Translations under genes and position numbers: made by a program
Origin: Skeletonema tropicum
Taxonomy: Eukaryota; Bacillariophyta; Thalassiosirophyceae; Thalassiosirales; Thalassiosiraceae
DNA: 64,000 nucleotides
Reading direction: 5' to 3'
NCBI GenBank assembly: GCA_037178625.1
Contig: CM074140.1
Span: forward strand, 1,550,001-1,614,000
Shown: one piece after another, positions 48,880-62,142 of the stretch
Layout: every line of letters begins with the position of its first letter
Numbering within the stretch: the first letter of the stretch is position 1
The notes under the pieces: generated by a model
What the model saw: the letters and a program-made list of their open reading frames with translations, nothing else
Database searches by the model: none
Told to the model about the DNA's origin: nothing

Positions 48880-49741
48880 ATGGGTATTGTGAATGTTTCG
48901 CCATAAGGTAGGTTATACATCAATGTAGACTCCACTAAAAGATTAGAAGTATGCATTACAAAATTCTTACTACACCTCTCAGATCAGCTACGTCGTAGTA
49001 TAATCGCTCTCATCAACGCAACCCGTCTGAGCAGTGCTATCGTCACCAAGTATAATGAGACTCTAGAAGCGGCTCACTGCTGTTGTGACAACGTTTGATA
49101 CCATATAGCTTCATGTGGCGCTGCCAGCTAGCCAAAAAATGAACATAATCAGGTCAACTACGCGGATATAGCATGGCTCCTACCACCACAACACATACGG
49201 TCAGCGCCAATGTGCTTCCCTACCTTGTAACCAAGTGTAATGGGCCACGGACCACTAGAAGTGGCTCATGCACATATTAATATGGCGCAACATACTTATT
49301 ATGATTGGAGGTTGATTTTAAGTGTTATGTCGCGGGTCAGTAGGTCTTGTACGAGGCCATAACGCCGCTCTTCATCAGCACTCGTCTGGGTAGTGTTAAA
49401 GCGCTTGCTTTTTTATCTTTAATTAGAGCGCAATTATGATTTTATGGACATACTTACTTCTATGAATCCAACCATGGAGTAGAGCAACTTATCCTGTCGA
49501 TGTGCTGGTGACCGCAGTCACTGCGACAAATACACTGGTATCCTTTCTTGTAAGGCGAGACTTAACGCCACACGCTTACGTCATCAGCTGTCGTCATCCG
49601 ACATCCAACTAACTCGATAAAACAATAAGTAGACTGCCCACGCCACCACCACCTTGACCATGACGTTTCGTATCACTACTCACTACTTAGGAAATTAGGT
49701 AAATGTTGCATTATCGCTACCTAGGTCGATTGATAGCAATC
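48880..49741. repeat. Decayed relatives of the 193-bp satellite
   Basis: 48975-49105 keeps CCTCTCAGATCAGCTACG, GCAACCCGTCTGAGCAGTGC, CACCAAGTATAATG and CTAGAAGCGGCTCA in array order. 49150-49290 keeps AACCAAGTGTAATGGGCCAC and GACCACTAGAAGTGGCTCAT. A fainter trace (ACTCGTCTGGGTAGTG) is near 49380. They are dispersed, degenerate single copies. The rest of the interval is the promoter side of the 49742 gene. Confidence 0.7.
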
Positions 49742-51415
49742 ATGAATGAACTGCGTGGACTTCTTCTGCTGATAATATGCTGTACAACGGCAACAGCTTT
49801 CACATTACGATCTAAGCCTCAAACAATATCAAAATCGCTCCTGATGTCAGCATTATCGGATGACGACACTGTCCCGGCAGTATACCCTCTATCGAGGAAG
49901 AAACTGGTGTTGATCGAAGAGGCAAAAAAGTTAAATGCTCAAAAGAGTTCGTATTCCTCTGTAGGCTGGAGTAATCGTCTCGGCTCAGTCTTGACCCCCG
50001 CAGCTGTGCCCGGAGTATACACAGCAGATCGACCCTTCTACTGGAACAAAATTGACGTGGGATGTCGCATGACTGTAATCAAGCAACAAAATGGCGATTT
50101 GATTATACATTCGCCCGTTGGGTTAGACCCCCCTCTCATTCGCTCTCTGGAGGAGTTGGGGACAGTGAGGCATGTCGTTTCGCCTAACTACGAACATGTT
50201 AAATATGCATACCAGTGGGCAGAGCAATATCCGGATGCGAGCATGTGGGGATGTCCTGGTATGATGGAGAGAGAAGATGTCAGGTGGACTGGCGAAGTGC
50301 CATTTGGAGCACGCCCGCCGGGATTTCAGGGTGATAATCAGAGTAGTGATGATAAACACGAACTTATGTGGGATTGGGAAGAATTCCAGCCGCTACACAT
50401 CGACACTGAAGTAAATCCATTCACTGGCAAGAGCTTTTTCAATGAGGTCATCTTTTATCATACTGCATCAAAGACGTTGCTGATGACGGATCTCTTTTGG
50501 AACTACCCTAGTAAGGATGGTGTAACAAATCGCCAGATTTCAGTAAATGACAAGGAAGATTTTGGTCCTTGGGAGCTCGCCCCAAGTGTTGGGAAGATTC
50601 CTTTCAGCAGCACAGCTTGGAAGTTTGGAATGGACAAGATCTTTTATCCCTTTTACATGAATTTGATGGTGAAAAATGATAAAAGACAAACTTTCAATGA
50701 GATTGCGAGATTCATCACCTGCGGAGATGATTGGGAGGTTGAAACTATAATACCTGCTCACGGTGACATCATTAGAGGGAAAAAAGTGTGTAGAGAAGTG
50801 CTCCAGAAGCACTTCAATGTTCAATGCTCACTCCCTTCGGTTGATTCTCACTTTACATCACCTTCTGTGCTAGATTGGTTGCAGAAAATGGCGTTATCGT
50901 ACAAACTTGAAAGAGGCGAAGACTTGTTGGAGGTAATAGCAAGAGAAACTGGTATTTCAGTCGACAAGGGTGACGAAGACGACTTGACGCAACTAGCAAC
51001 GCTGTGTGCATCGACACCTCTCCCTATAGCATCACATGACTTTCTGCGTGCTGATGAAGCCATTTATATATACGGCAATCAAGCCTTTTTGGATGGATTC
51101 GGTTATTCGTGGGATGAGTTTGTCGAGTTACCCAGTAGAAAGTGCGTCGAAACAGCTGCAGAAGCAGAAGAGAGACAGAAGTTATTGGATACCGTAAAGG
51201 ATGCAGCGACCAGCAAGTCAAGTGAAGCAGATAAGTATGACAATCTCATCCGGGTACGAAAAGATGGGTCAAAAATTCTTTTGAAAGGAGTGCACTTATG
51301 GAATGTGTATGATATTCGTGAGAATTTGGATGAAGCTAAAGCAAAAGTGGAAAGTGGTGCAATGAAGCCTATTGGACAAGCTGTGTGGATATCCAACGTA
51401 GAATACTTAGATTAA
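49742..51415 (+). CDS. DUF4336-MEKHLA fusion protein, plastid-type presequence
   Basis: Single exon. The frame is open from 49703, but the Met at 49742 (MNELRGLLLLIICC) begins a signal peptide ending TATAFTLRS, so 557 aa. Residues ~80-340 match DUF4336 (YWNKIDVGCRMTVIKQQNGD, IIHSPVGLDPPLIRSLEELG, HVVSPNYEHVKYA, TLLMTDLFW, IIPAHGDIIRG), a metallo-beta-lactamase-like fold with a reduced metal site. Residues ~370-550 match MEKHLA (EAIYIYGNQAFLDGFGYSWD, SRKCVETAAEAEERQKLL, RVRKDGSKILLKGVHLWNVY, IGQAVWIS), a PAS-related sensor module known from cyanobacteria and plant HD-ZIP III proteins. The substrate is unknown. The pairing suggests a plastid hydrolase-like domain under redox or ligand control; that is inference. 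Confidence 0.75.
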   Translation: MNELRGLLLLIICCTTATAFTLRSKPQTISKSLLMSALSDDDTVPAVYPLSRKKLVLIEEAKKLNAQKSSYSSVGWSNRLGSVLTPAAVPGVYTADRPFYWNKIDVGCRMTVIKQQNGDLIIHSPVGLDPPLIRSLEELGTVRHVVSPNYEHVKYAYQWAEQYPDASMWGCPGMMEREDVRWTGEVPFGARPPGFQGDNQSSDDKHELMWDWEEFQPLHIDTEVNPFTGKSFFNEVIFYHTASKTLLMTDLFWNYPSKDGVTNRQISVNDKEDFGPWELAPSVGKIPFSSTAWKFGMDKIFYPFYMNLMVKNDKRQTFNEIARFITCGDDWEVETIIPAHGDIIRGKKVCREVLQKHFNVQCSLPSVDSHFTSPSVLDWLQKMALSYKLERGEDLLEVIARETGISVDKGDEDDLTQLATLCASTPLPIASHDFLRADEAIYIYGNQAFLDGFGYSWDEFVELPSRKCVETAAEAEERQKLLDTVKDAATSKSSEADKYDNLIRVRKDGSKILLKGVHLWNVYDIRENLDEAKAKVESGAMKPIGQAVWISNVEYLD

Positions 51416-51425
51416 GTTCATAAAG

Positions 51426-54400
51426 TTACCACTGTATCGGGAAAAAACTCAGTGAGATGCTTCCGAATAGTCGCTCATTTTTACTGACAACGCTCTTGGT
51501 GTCGGCCTCTTTCTTGTTCAATTCATTTCCAGGGAATGAGGAGTAGGAATGAACAGATTCGGTTTCCAGTGACTTCTTCAATTCTTCGTCACATCTTTCA
51601 ATATCTCTCATTTCATTTGTAATCGCCTCAAACAAGTCTTCAAGAGGGTCCTGTAACTTTTTAGGAGGTCGCATTAGGGTGAATTCCTGTGGAGCAGGCA
51701 CGACTAGAGTGCTCTTGTGACTTGCATTTTGTGCAATTTCGTCAAAGCTGTACACTTCTCCTTCCGACAAGAGAGATTCTTTCATCAAAAGTTCATTTTG
51801 GTAGAAATTCAATAGATGAGAATAAATGTCTCCCACTTTTACTGTACACACCCCTAATGTTGAAGACGATGTATGTATTCCATTCTTGTTATTTCGAAAT
51901 TGTATCTTCACTTCATCATCAAGCTGTAAACTGTTTGTGCGTAAAATGAGAGTTTGCTCGAATACTGCTGCGTAGCGAGACGTTGTCTGATCTGTATGAT
52001 CTGTGAGTAGTTTTGGGTTGATTGAAGTGGTGGTATAGCGTCGATTTTCTTTTTTGTAACTGATGCGTAATACTTTTGACGGCGGGTTAGTTCTACGCAT
52101 CTCACTAGCTGTAAGAAGAAGGCAGAAATTCGATTAGTTAGGCGAGTACGTTAAAAGAAGAAGCATTGCTCAACTGAGGAGGTGTATGTTTAATCAACTT
52201 ACCACGGATGCGCTTGTGTTCTTTCGACGTAACGTGTTCAACGCCCTCTCCTTCGTCTTCAGCGTTGAGAAGCACTGCCTTTCTAACTTTTCTGTAACGA
52301 ACTGTGTGAACTCGAATCCCGATTGCTTTCAGGAAACTCAGTCCAGTACAATGCAAGGGCATTCCCCATGGAACAACTCTACTAGGACGACATCGTGCAT
52401 GGATTTCGGATAGCTCCAAATACTTCGTAGTTGCTCCCAGTCCCTCAGCAGATATCGCAACGAATCCGAAAGCCGCAACAAACGGAGAAACACATAAACC
52501 ACCGACGCCTGTGGCGACACCTTTTGCAAAACTGGACGCATTTCCTTTCTTGGCACCTCGATATGGACCACCGATCAGTCCTGCAGTACCATGAACAAGC
52601 TCTCGTCCAAGGAATTTTGTACCTTGGACGAACCCATCAATTGCATGGCGTGGACGTTTTCTTCTGTCAAGTTCCTTCGGTTTTAGATACTTAGACGTCA
52701 GTTCAGTTGCTACAAGGGCGTCGGCCGTTTTTGCTACTGACTTCGCCACTTTTCCAACAGCAAACAAGGTACCACCAATCACATTCTCACCGAAAGAAGC
52801 AACCTATGAAGAGAGCAATATGATCAAATGAGTGAGTCGTTCAAAGAATACAGGTGGAAGTAGACGAGAGGAAAGTTCCAACTCACTCCTCTTCCAAATC
52901 CAGCATTCCCCCCTGCTCGGACCTCATCTCCTGTGTTCAAGCCATAAAAATAACAAGTGTAAGGAATAGTAGTGCAGAAGGCCGTATTGGAAAGTGCAAC
53001 ACTTACTGGTTCTCCAAACCAAGTCTGACACGCCTGTTCGCAGTTGAAGAGCAAGAAGGGTGGGATCACCTAAAAATTGGCTAGAAAATATAATCTTCAA
53101 GCTCTGTCTGATTGTTTGTACAACATAAAAGAAAATGACATCTTTCACCACCTCGATTGGATCACAAAATCTATCGATATAAGCAACACTCGGGTATTTG
53201 AAGCATGGCTGAGATAGAACAATTGAGTCAGATGATAAAACAAGGGAAGAGTGAAGAGATGAAAAGAAAACTCACCGTAACATGAGCGAAGTTACTTCCC
53301 ACATTCACCACCCATCCAACGATCCCCGCAATGGAGCCTTTTGGGGAGAAGAGTGACACACATATATCAGTCAACTGTGTAATATCAAAACGTCTAACAA
53401 AAATACATCAAGCATTCAAAAACACTCACTCGAATTACTAGCTTGAGCAATTGAGTTTAATGATAGAGCTGTCTCGGATGCCATGCCATCCCCGTCATCG
53501 TAGCCCAAATCGTTGATACATATTTCGACCTCGAACCAAACTGGAGCAATAGACATTCGCTCTAAATAAGTCAACGAAACTGACTTTGTTCCACGTGATG
53601 AATACTGTAGCTTATCGTTTGTGTCTACCGCAGCAGTGTGACTTGAGGAAGCAACATCTTGGTATGTGATGATTGTGCCTACAAAAATACTGGCTAACCT
53701 CAGTATGTAGTCAAGATCGAAAGCAACTTTCATGGGGCACAGAAAGACGTTTAAAGAAGGTATCCATATCATATTTTCCTTTGAAGTGGAATTGGATTGG
53801 TTAGAATGAGAACATTGGATGATGATAAGCGGCAACAGATCATATTTAGCTCACCTGGGGAATATATTTGAAGTTGGCTTCAAAAACTGGTGATGGCCTG
53901 TCTTCGGCATACTCCATCCAAAACAAATCAGTTGAGTTTACGTTCCCTGGTAATGTTAGCTCGTTCGATTTGGGTTCCCTATGATCAATTCCAAGAGGTA
54001 AAGGTTGGCAGATTATTGGGTATCGTGCTTCCGGATCCATTGCATCTATCTGAAAGTGTCTGACCATGACTTGGGTAGCAGTGGATTTTACTTGCTTTGA
54101 TATTGAAACATCTCTCACTGTGATAGCAAGCATCTCTTTTGGAAAGTTATCGACGATTGAGATGCTGACACCTTCAGAAAAGATGTCATAAATTGCATTC
54201 TCAAAACTGCCATCTTTGCTGGTAACCCCCGACGCCACTGCATCTACCATGAAATCGGAATCATTGACGGAGAAGATCTTTGTGCCAGAAGATATTCTCA
54301 CATGAGAATGTACGCAAAAGTAGCATTCGTCGTGAGAGTATTGTAAACTTTGCTTCCTTCCTGCATTCATTTTGTACAATTTCGAATTCTGACTAAATGC

Positions 54401-57400
54401 ACAACAACCAAAGTCAGCCTTGTCATCCCTACAGTCATCTACTCCTTTGTGTTTGTTTATCATTTCTGCTCTGATTCTTTTCCTTCCATGTGGATTATCC
54501 CACGTGTATCCACAGCTGTGCATTGGGGGGAGTTCAAATACGACAGCATCGTCGTCATACTGCGCGAATCGTAAGTGATGTGTGTTGCTTCTGTTCTCAA
54601 TTCTGAATGGAGGCACCGTGGCATGCGAAATAGTACACTTTTTTGGTGTGTACATAGTTGAGTGTATCACGGGTCAGTGTTTGTCAGTTCTGTGATGAAA
54701 ATCGAAATAAGCATTGTAGACCGTGCACTTACAAGTAGAGAGGACCCTCCTGATCTGTTGACCGTTGCATCAATAATACCAACCATTACATTCCTTCTGT
54801 CGACTTCTCCAAGATAGGTAGATCCGTTTTTATCCAAGCGAACCAAATGCCATTTTGGATGGGACTTATCGTCGAGTCTACAAGCATTTACTCGAAATGA
54901 AATCCAGCGAAATGAATTCCCAACACCTCCTGCATTACTGAAGCTGTAAATTACTGTCGATTCGCCTGGGGCTAGATCTACCTTTGCTTTTTCATCACGC
55001 TCAGATAGAAGATATCTAAACTGTCTTGTCTTGTGTATTGCTTCAGAAATGGTCCCAGATATAGCTACCAGAGAGATAGGCATATGTAGAGCATTGCTCA
55101 CGACAAATCGCGGAGTGAAGCGAATAAGCTGGAGTGAATAGAATTGTGAGTATTCGAGTGATGAGATGACTCGGGCAATACAAAAAACGACTTACATTGC
55201 TTCGAAAAAATATTCCTGCCATGCTTTCGACAGTAACACTGAACACGGCGTTGCTGCAATGTACTTCACCAGACGTACCTGCCGCGTTCATTTGAATTTT
55301 CTCACTCCAGTCAACGCCTATGGCATGCTTGGCCAACACAAGTCCCCCATTTCGTTGCTCATCCCACCACTGCCCTAACACTTTTTTGCTTGGGTTCTCA
55401 AGTGGAATGACAGATATTTCTTTCCTTCTACGTTTGCCCGCATTCTTGTCGCCCTCGTTGTGAAGGTGCAGCATTACTGGCAATCCTCCAATACCAGAAT
55501 CAAGATAGCGTTTGTTGGAAATGCCATGGAAATCTCTCGTGCCTATGACACGATACTCTAACTTCATTCCAGATTGATTAGAGATCCAAAATGGCGAGTA
55601 GATTGCCCCACGACAAATTCCACGTTCAATGGCGATATCAATGAAACAATCAACGTTATCTCCTAGGCGGATGGGCAGGGAACTGAGTGAAAGTGCTCCT
55701 TTGTTTGGATTGATACCCGTTCGAAGCTTCTGCAGCCTAACTGCGGCCACATTTGACCACTCATTCAATTTTCCTTGTATTCTTTGGCTGAATTGAACGT
55801 ACAGTGGACAAGCGAGGTCGATGCCGCACAATCGCAGCGTTTTCCCACTGTCAAGAGGATTCAATGAGTAGTAGTCGTCGCCTATCGAGCCTGTTGGCAA
55901 GTGGTACATTTCGGTATTGGTGCTTCGTCCCGTGCCCGTAAGACTCGGAGACTTTGAAGATATATCCCCTTCACTGTCGGTCTCGTTTTTGTTTGAATGC
56001 TCAGAAATAGGATCTGCGAACACAGTTGGGTCCCTCCACAGCTCATTCTCATCATTTGCACGATATTGCCACGCTTTGATCAAAATTGGGAATGGCATTG
56101 CGTTAGAAAGAAGGAAGAAAGGTACAACTGTTATAGTTGTATCCCAAGCAGTCCTACTCCAGATATTCTTCACAGAATCTGCAGTGAGTACTTTGCCTCT
56201 GCGCTCAGAAGAACAATGAACATTGAGCCTCTCCTTTCTAATTTTTATCCCGCTCATAGTATGGCATTTGGAAACTTCTCTCAGGTGCATATCATTAAAA
56301 AGGAAGTCCTTGCTAAGCAATATTGGATCCCTCCAAGTATCACTTTCTTCTCCATTTACATCTTGAAACAAGAGGGCGTGGTGATGCATGGATAAAACAA
56401 TATTCAGAGGAACGGCAGCAACAGATTCTTCGCTGATGAACATTTCGTGCACGATTAATGCACCCTTTGCAACGCGTCTTAGTGCCGCTGCAAGATTTTT
56501 CTTCGTCAGATCTACCAGCTTGGTATTACGCTTCTGCAAGTAGCCCAATTTCTGTGGAAGACGAACAATACGAACTCTGATTGGAATCTCCGATTTGATT
56601 TGAATGGATGATCTCACGGTTAACTTGACTTCGTCCAAACTTTGTTGATTTGGGACCACTGTCAAGAAAGGCGCAAAGCCGCAAGAAGCATTTATCCTCT
56701 TCTTCCTCCCGTGCTTTGAATGTCTTGTTAGCTTCAACATGGTCGGCTGGTACGGTGAGAATGGAACGTCGTTAATAATTTGGTATCGTTCGATTCCAAG
56801 CGACATTTTTCCGAGCGTACAATCCACCGTACTACCCGCTTCGATGATCTTCGTGCCGCTTTCGGCAGTAACGGTAAGTGAGACCCCACTACTGTTCGAC
56901 AGAAGTAACTTTTTACAGCCACTAAAGAAGCAACGTGCATCATTCTTTCCAATCATTGCATTTCCGACTTTTGCAGAATTCATCATCGCCACGACCTTCT
57001 TGTCGATATCAGCTTCGCTCAGACCTTCAAAATCTTCATGCCAGTGCTTTATAAGTTCAGATGCAACATCCTCACGAGTCAGGGAATTTCGTTGAGAGCT
57101 AGAGCTGGCCCTAAAGATATCATTCAAGCGTCTTTTGTCCCTTTCGTAGAGTGCCTTTTTGTAAGTCTTTGGTTCTACTTGAGAAATCGACTTTGCCGAG
57201 ATTATTGCTGTTTCAAATAGCACCGGGGAAATGTTGATAGAAAGGGGTTGAGGACACTTCAGATCAATTAAAATGGAAGGCCTCTCATCAGACTCTTGCT
57301 GAAGAATATTGTAAGAGATACTGCCCATACATCGATACGGCTCGATAAGATGCCTCATATTATTGTGTTTTGTGTTCAAGAAAGATACGTCAACATCTCC

Positions 57401-60400
57401 ACTGCAAAATTTGAGAAAGTTCTCGACAGCAGAACTATCTGAATCATTGAATTTCTTGTATGATTCACAATCGTGGATAAATTTTCCTTCTTGCGACAAA
57501 AATGCCGATAAGCTAAGATTAGCGTTTGAAGATTTCGCTTTGAATAGGGGCTTTGTAAAGTTCTGCGCACTCCCCAACGATATTGCAGCATAATCAATCA
57601 CAATTGATGCAGATATTGCGTAGGTAGAAAATTGATCAATCGTCTCTGCCTCTTTTGAGTCCTCGTGGATACTTTTGAGCAAACGAGTAAAGACGTCAGG
57701 AATGTGCTGAGTGGGATCATCGTCTAACAACCAGTTTGTCTCAACAAAATCGTGGTCGCGAATTAAGCTTCCGACTACAAGCGTCTTCCAGCAGAACTTC
57801 GCAAACTCATAGTTGCTAAGTTGCAGAAGGAAATACTTGAGTAAGTTTGACGTCAAACAATTGGGCAGATTTGTAGGCAAAAAGAACTCACCACAAACTT
57901 CGAACAAGCTTTTGCTGTACGATTTTCATTTCTTGGCTACATAGAGATTCTCGCGAACAACCGCACTCGCTGCAATAAAAGTCCCAAAATAGATCAACTC
58001 CTTGACCTCGATGCCATAGTACAGGGGCAGGGAAGCGGGAGGTACTGTACAATTTCGTTTCACCTGTTATCCTATACACTTCATGCATTGCCGAATACTC
58101 TCGGAGGTCGTCGAAGTAGACGAGCTTATTTAGAGATAGCTCCGAGAAAAACGAAGCGCATTGTGGCAAATTATCACCCACTACACCTGCTGCTTGAAGT
58201 GTCGAAGCAAAGTTGCTGTCGTCAATCCCATTGGTTACACGGAATAGCATAGTGTTTATCTTGTCCAAAGTCATTGATTCCCCTGCTAGAAGACGCACGA
58301 AGTCTTTTTCACGTTCAATTTCTTTATTTGTCAATTGGCCGTTGCTATTGAGGCGAATAAGCTTCTCGATGTCATCTTCATCCAATATGCCTACCGAAGT
58401 TACGCCAGCAATGCGAAAAGTCTGAAGCAAACCTTCGCGTTGATATTGGATGCTACGCATTTTATCTTTCATTATCTTGTCCTCATGAGATAATTCTTCA
58501 CTTTTTGTGTTGTTCTGTAACTCTAGTGCCGTTGCAAGTGACTCGGCTGCTCCAAGCAACGCGGCCGTTGTAGATGGCGATACATTTAACTCGGTAGATT
58601 TTACTCCCATCTTCACGTCAATGTCCGTTTGCAGCAGTCCTAAAGAATCCGCTTGCTGCCTTTCAGATCTAATTCTAATTGCAATTTCTGTCCCAGTAAT
58701 TTTGACTATTGGCTTGAAGGGTAGCAACCTCCAGTCGAAACCGTTGCCTTTTGGATTGGGTTGACCCCGTGTGACCTGGGCTGCGCTTAGTAAAAATGGC
58801 TCATTTGAAATCGAAAGCTCACCAGCCATGCCAAGCGAAGTTGATTTAACATGTATCGAATTTACCGCGAGTTGAAGCAAACCTCTGGACACTTCTTCTG
58901 CGTCAACCAAGAAGAGAATAAATATCCTACCAATGTCTGCAGATACCGACGTGCTGAGCGTGCCCGTGCCATTATCATTTTCTGCTTTGGCAGCTGTATC
59001 CTCATCAAGAGAAAGATCTGCCTTGGCAACTGTTACATCACTCAAAGAAAGATCTGTTATATCCTGGTATGGGAGCTGTAAAAAGTCAAATAAAAATTGA
59101 CAAGCTGACCGAAGTGGAAGAGGATTCCCGATAAGTGTGACATCAGACGACGACAGATCTACAGAGACGTGGAGGTCTTGCTGAGGAGTTGGAGCCACAG
59201 ATAGGCTCATATCGATATCCAGCACGTTTTGTGTGTGTGCGCCGCCTTGATGACTCTGATGAAAAATGAAAATTAGTGGATGGATACAACAATGAAAAAA
59301 TAGATAGATTGGGACAACCGATCCTCACCTTGAAAGCAATGCCCGCAAAAGATCTATCCGGAAGTCTGGGTAATTTCAAATTCTTCTCCAAACCAGCTTG
59401 ACACACAGCCCAGTGTATATCATTTACCTTGAGTGATAATCCTACATACTGGCGTCTTCTGTCCACAGGTAGATTCTTGTCTACGGCAAAAAGCGGTTTG
59501 ACTAGTTCCACACTGAAAGAACTATTGAAAACTGATAAAACTGATGGTACTGCCTGATATCTGCGTTTTCCATCGTCGGGAGGAAAATGAATATTGAGAG
59601 TGCCCACTCGACAGTTCAACTCAATCCTAGGAGACAATATCGAAGACTTTTCCTTCAATAACGTAACCAATGCTTCAAGTGCACTTGGATAGGTGCGTTG
59701 GAATGGAGACGAGCTTTCTCCTGTCAGATCATCTACATCGCTGTCAATTTCACATCGACTTCGAATGAGGTAGTCTTTGAATTCAGAGCTATGTTTTGGC
59801 AGCCGCCAACGATCCTTCATGGCTTTGCAGCGCAGGGTCATGAGTTCTGAGCATCGCAATTTCCTCTCTATCATTTTCATCTCTTCCTGCGATGCCATTC
59901 CAGCTAAATTGTTCCCATAGTTACTACAGTAAATCTCTTTCTCCGTGCTACTCGACTTAAGCGTTTGTCGATGACATCGCTGTAGCCATTCAAACCATTG
60001 ATTAAACGAACAGTTTGTATCCGTCCAATCATCCAGATGCAAGAAGAGTGTGTGCAAATTTTTTGGAGACATGGCCAAGGAAATCTCAGATGATACAGAG
60101 AGATCTAGTCCCAACACTCGCTTTTCCCAATAGTGATCGTAATTCGACAAGTACACTACATATGGAAGGACCCCTCTCAGTTCAGCGAAGACATCAAACG
60201 GTTGCACTATTGTGTACCACTCCCAACGACGAACAATACTCGAGGCGTCATTGTTTGCCACGCTCGATCGTCTTGCCCGTTGTACACGTGGATTTCCCAT
60301 TTTCACTTGCAGTCCACCAAAGCAGATACGTAGATTGCACATTTCGTCTGAACTGAAGGATATTTTGATCAAATTTGTGCTGATCATTGTCAATGCACGT

Positions 60401-61455
60401 TGATGCTTCCGTAGTTGCGCAAGGCGCAAGTTTGCTTCGTTAGGGGGAAAATGTTGTCGCGTTTCTTTTACAACATCAGAACCTGCACCAGAAATTATCA
60501 CCGATCCACTATCGATATAAATCGATACAGATTGAAGTAGTATTCTAGCAAGAGATGATATCCAAGAGTTAAGTCTGTCGTCACTTGTTGTTGAATGTGC
60601 ATAACTGTCAGATGAACTCTTCCTAAGATTGGCCACAGCGTATTTGATCCAAAGTTCAAGACAGAAAGTATAATAGTCAGCCTCTAGAATCTCTGCATTT
60701 CGAAGCCTGTCGATGAGATAACTTTGATCAAACGCAAGTAATTCTGGATGTTGCTGCGTAGATATTGCATGTGGTAATGGGATCGACACATCATCACCAA
60801 AATCAGCTGGAGTTGGAGGGGCAATATAGGCCTTCTCTACTTCCATGACAAGTCTCGTCATCTTGACAATACACATTGGGCGTGGAAACATGCGATTGAA
60901 TGCACGCCTTACCCAACTCATTTGATTGCTGTCGTCTCTTGCCTTCATGGTCAATCTCACTTTCAATCTGGCAATTTTTATTTTGCTCCACGGATAGTCA
61001 AGTGACTCCTTTTCACTACGAGCATTGGCAGACGGAAACAGAGCTATAAATATGATATTTAAGATAGGTATATCCAACGGAGAGAATTCAATTTTGTTGA
61101 CGATAATTGACGCCTTAAGAATCGATACATCAATGTCATCAAACTCCACCCCAAATTTACGTAGTGTATATCGAAGCGGAGGCGTCATCAATGAAGCCAG
61201 CGAGTAGAGTGACACAAACAGGAGCAGTGCCAAGACTGCTAGGCCAAACTTGTAATCCAATAATGTGATCGGTTCCATCTTGATCTGTTCATAGATTTCG
61301 ACTGTTCTGTCAACCATATTTTTTTGCATCAGATCAGATAATGCTTTGGTCCAGCATATTTGCCTAAGATCGTAAGTAGGCGCTGAAGCAAACGCTTTAT
61401 ACCACGCTTCATAAATGAAATAGGAAGTGTATGTAGTCCCGGATGTTGCCGTCAT
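51426..61455 (-). CDS. VPS13: VPS13-type bridge-like lipid-transfer protein with N-terminal membrane helix, 11 exons
   Basis: Exons by my splicing: 59329-61455, 57892-59255, 55196-57815, 54733-55128, 53855-54637, 53430-53778, 53276-53337, 53007-53208, 52887-52930, 52203-52803 and 51426-52108. All junctions are GT-AG, introns 67-95 bp, and the sum is 9231 nt (3076 aa). Residues ~68-90 form a membrane helix, followed by a chorein-like start (FDDIDVSILKASIIVNKIEF). An SHR-BD-type segment follows (GAIYSPFWISNQSGMKLEYR; LIRFTPRFVVSNALHMPISL). The exon joins YPSVAYIDRFCDPIEVVKDV, SSQFLGDPTLLALQL and HGTAGLIGGPYRGAKKG, GVGGLCVSPFVAAFGF match the VPS13 C-terminal ATG_C region. VPS13 proteins carry phospholipids in a hydrophobic groove between membranes. 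The exact acceptors of exons 2 and 5 are the least certain. Confidence 0.8.
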
Positions 61456-61600
61456 ACTTATTGCTCAGAAGTCGCCAGAAGTAACATAAGTAGCAAAGTG
61501 CATGCAGTGTGTAGTTGGAATGATTTTGTATGTTGTTCTCGTTCTCATTTGCATCCCGTTTCCCATTTCCGGCTCGAATTTTGAATGTTCGCGCCATCCG
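61456..61600. other. Short spacer upstream of the VPS13-type gene
   Basis: 145 bp, probably promoter of the VPS13-type gene. Nothing else seen. Confidence 0.3.
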
Positions 61601-61840
61601 TCAAAGTCCCGGTTGAGGGTCCCATTTATGGAGGCATCCCTTTATAAATGCTAACGTCGCAGTGGCAGCGACACCGGCACCCAGGAACCGAGGTGACCAT
61701 TCAAACTTCCCGTGGTTGAACTTCTTGTGTTGAACTAAGGATTGAGTTCGCATGCGAATATAGTCTCTAGAACGACAACGATAAGTGAGTTTTAGATGCT
61801 TGTACCTATTTAAATAAGACTCGTCTGAGAGGGTTCTCAT
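61601..61840 (-). CDS. Possible small single-membrane-span protein
   Basis: 79-aa ORF. The basic N-terminal half (HLKLTYRCRSRDYIRMR) is followed by GKFEWSPRFLGAGVAATATL and a hydrophobic AFIKGC, ending in HKWDPQPGL. The length and layout resemble small mitochondrial inner-membrane subunits, but I do not recognise a family. It has no overlap with a better gene and lies on the same strand as the VPS13-type gene 145 bp downstream. Confidence 0.4.
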   Translation of the reverse strand: MRTLSDESYLNRYKHLKLTYRCRSRDYIRMRTQSLVQHKKFNHGKFEWSPRFLGAGVAATATLAFIKGCLHKWDPQPGL

Positions 61841-62142
61841 GCTGAGAGCGCGTCACCTTGACACCATCTGTCAAGTGTCCAACTTCTCCGATACCCATGC
61901 ATCACCTCATCATCCTCGCAACAACCTTCCACTGCTACTTAAGTATGCATATGCACCGGCACATTTTTCCATGCACGCACATCCACAAGGAAGTAGAAGT
62001 ACTTAGATGTCAGCCAGGCAGCATATTTTTTGTGCATCATCATATTATCTCGGTCCACAGGAAGTACAACAGAAGCAGCAGCTCACTTACACACACTTTA
62101 TCTATCTTAAAGTCGAAGTAAAAATCACTCCCCACCTCTTCA
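61841..62142. promoter_or_regulatory. Divergent spacer, small membrane ORF / 62143 gene
   Basis: About 300 bp between head-to-head starts. No recognisable element. Confidence 0.3.
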
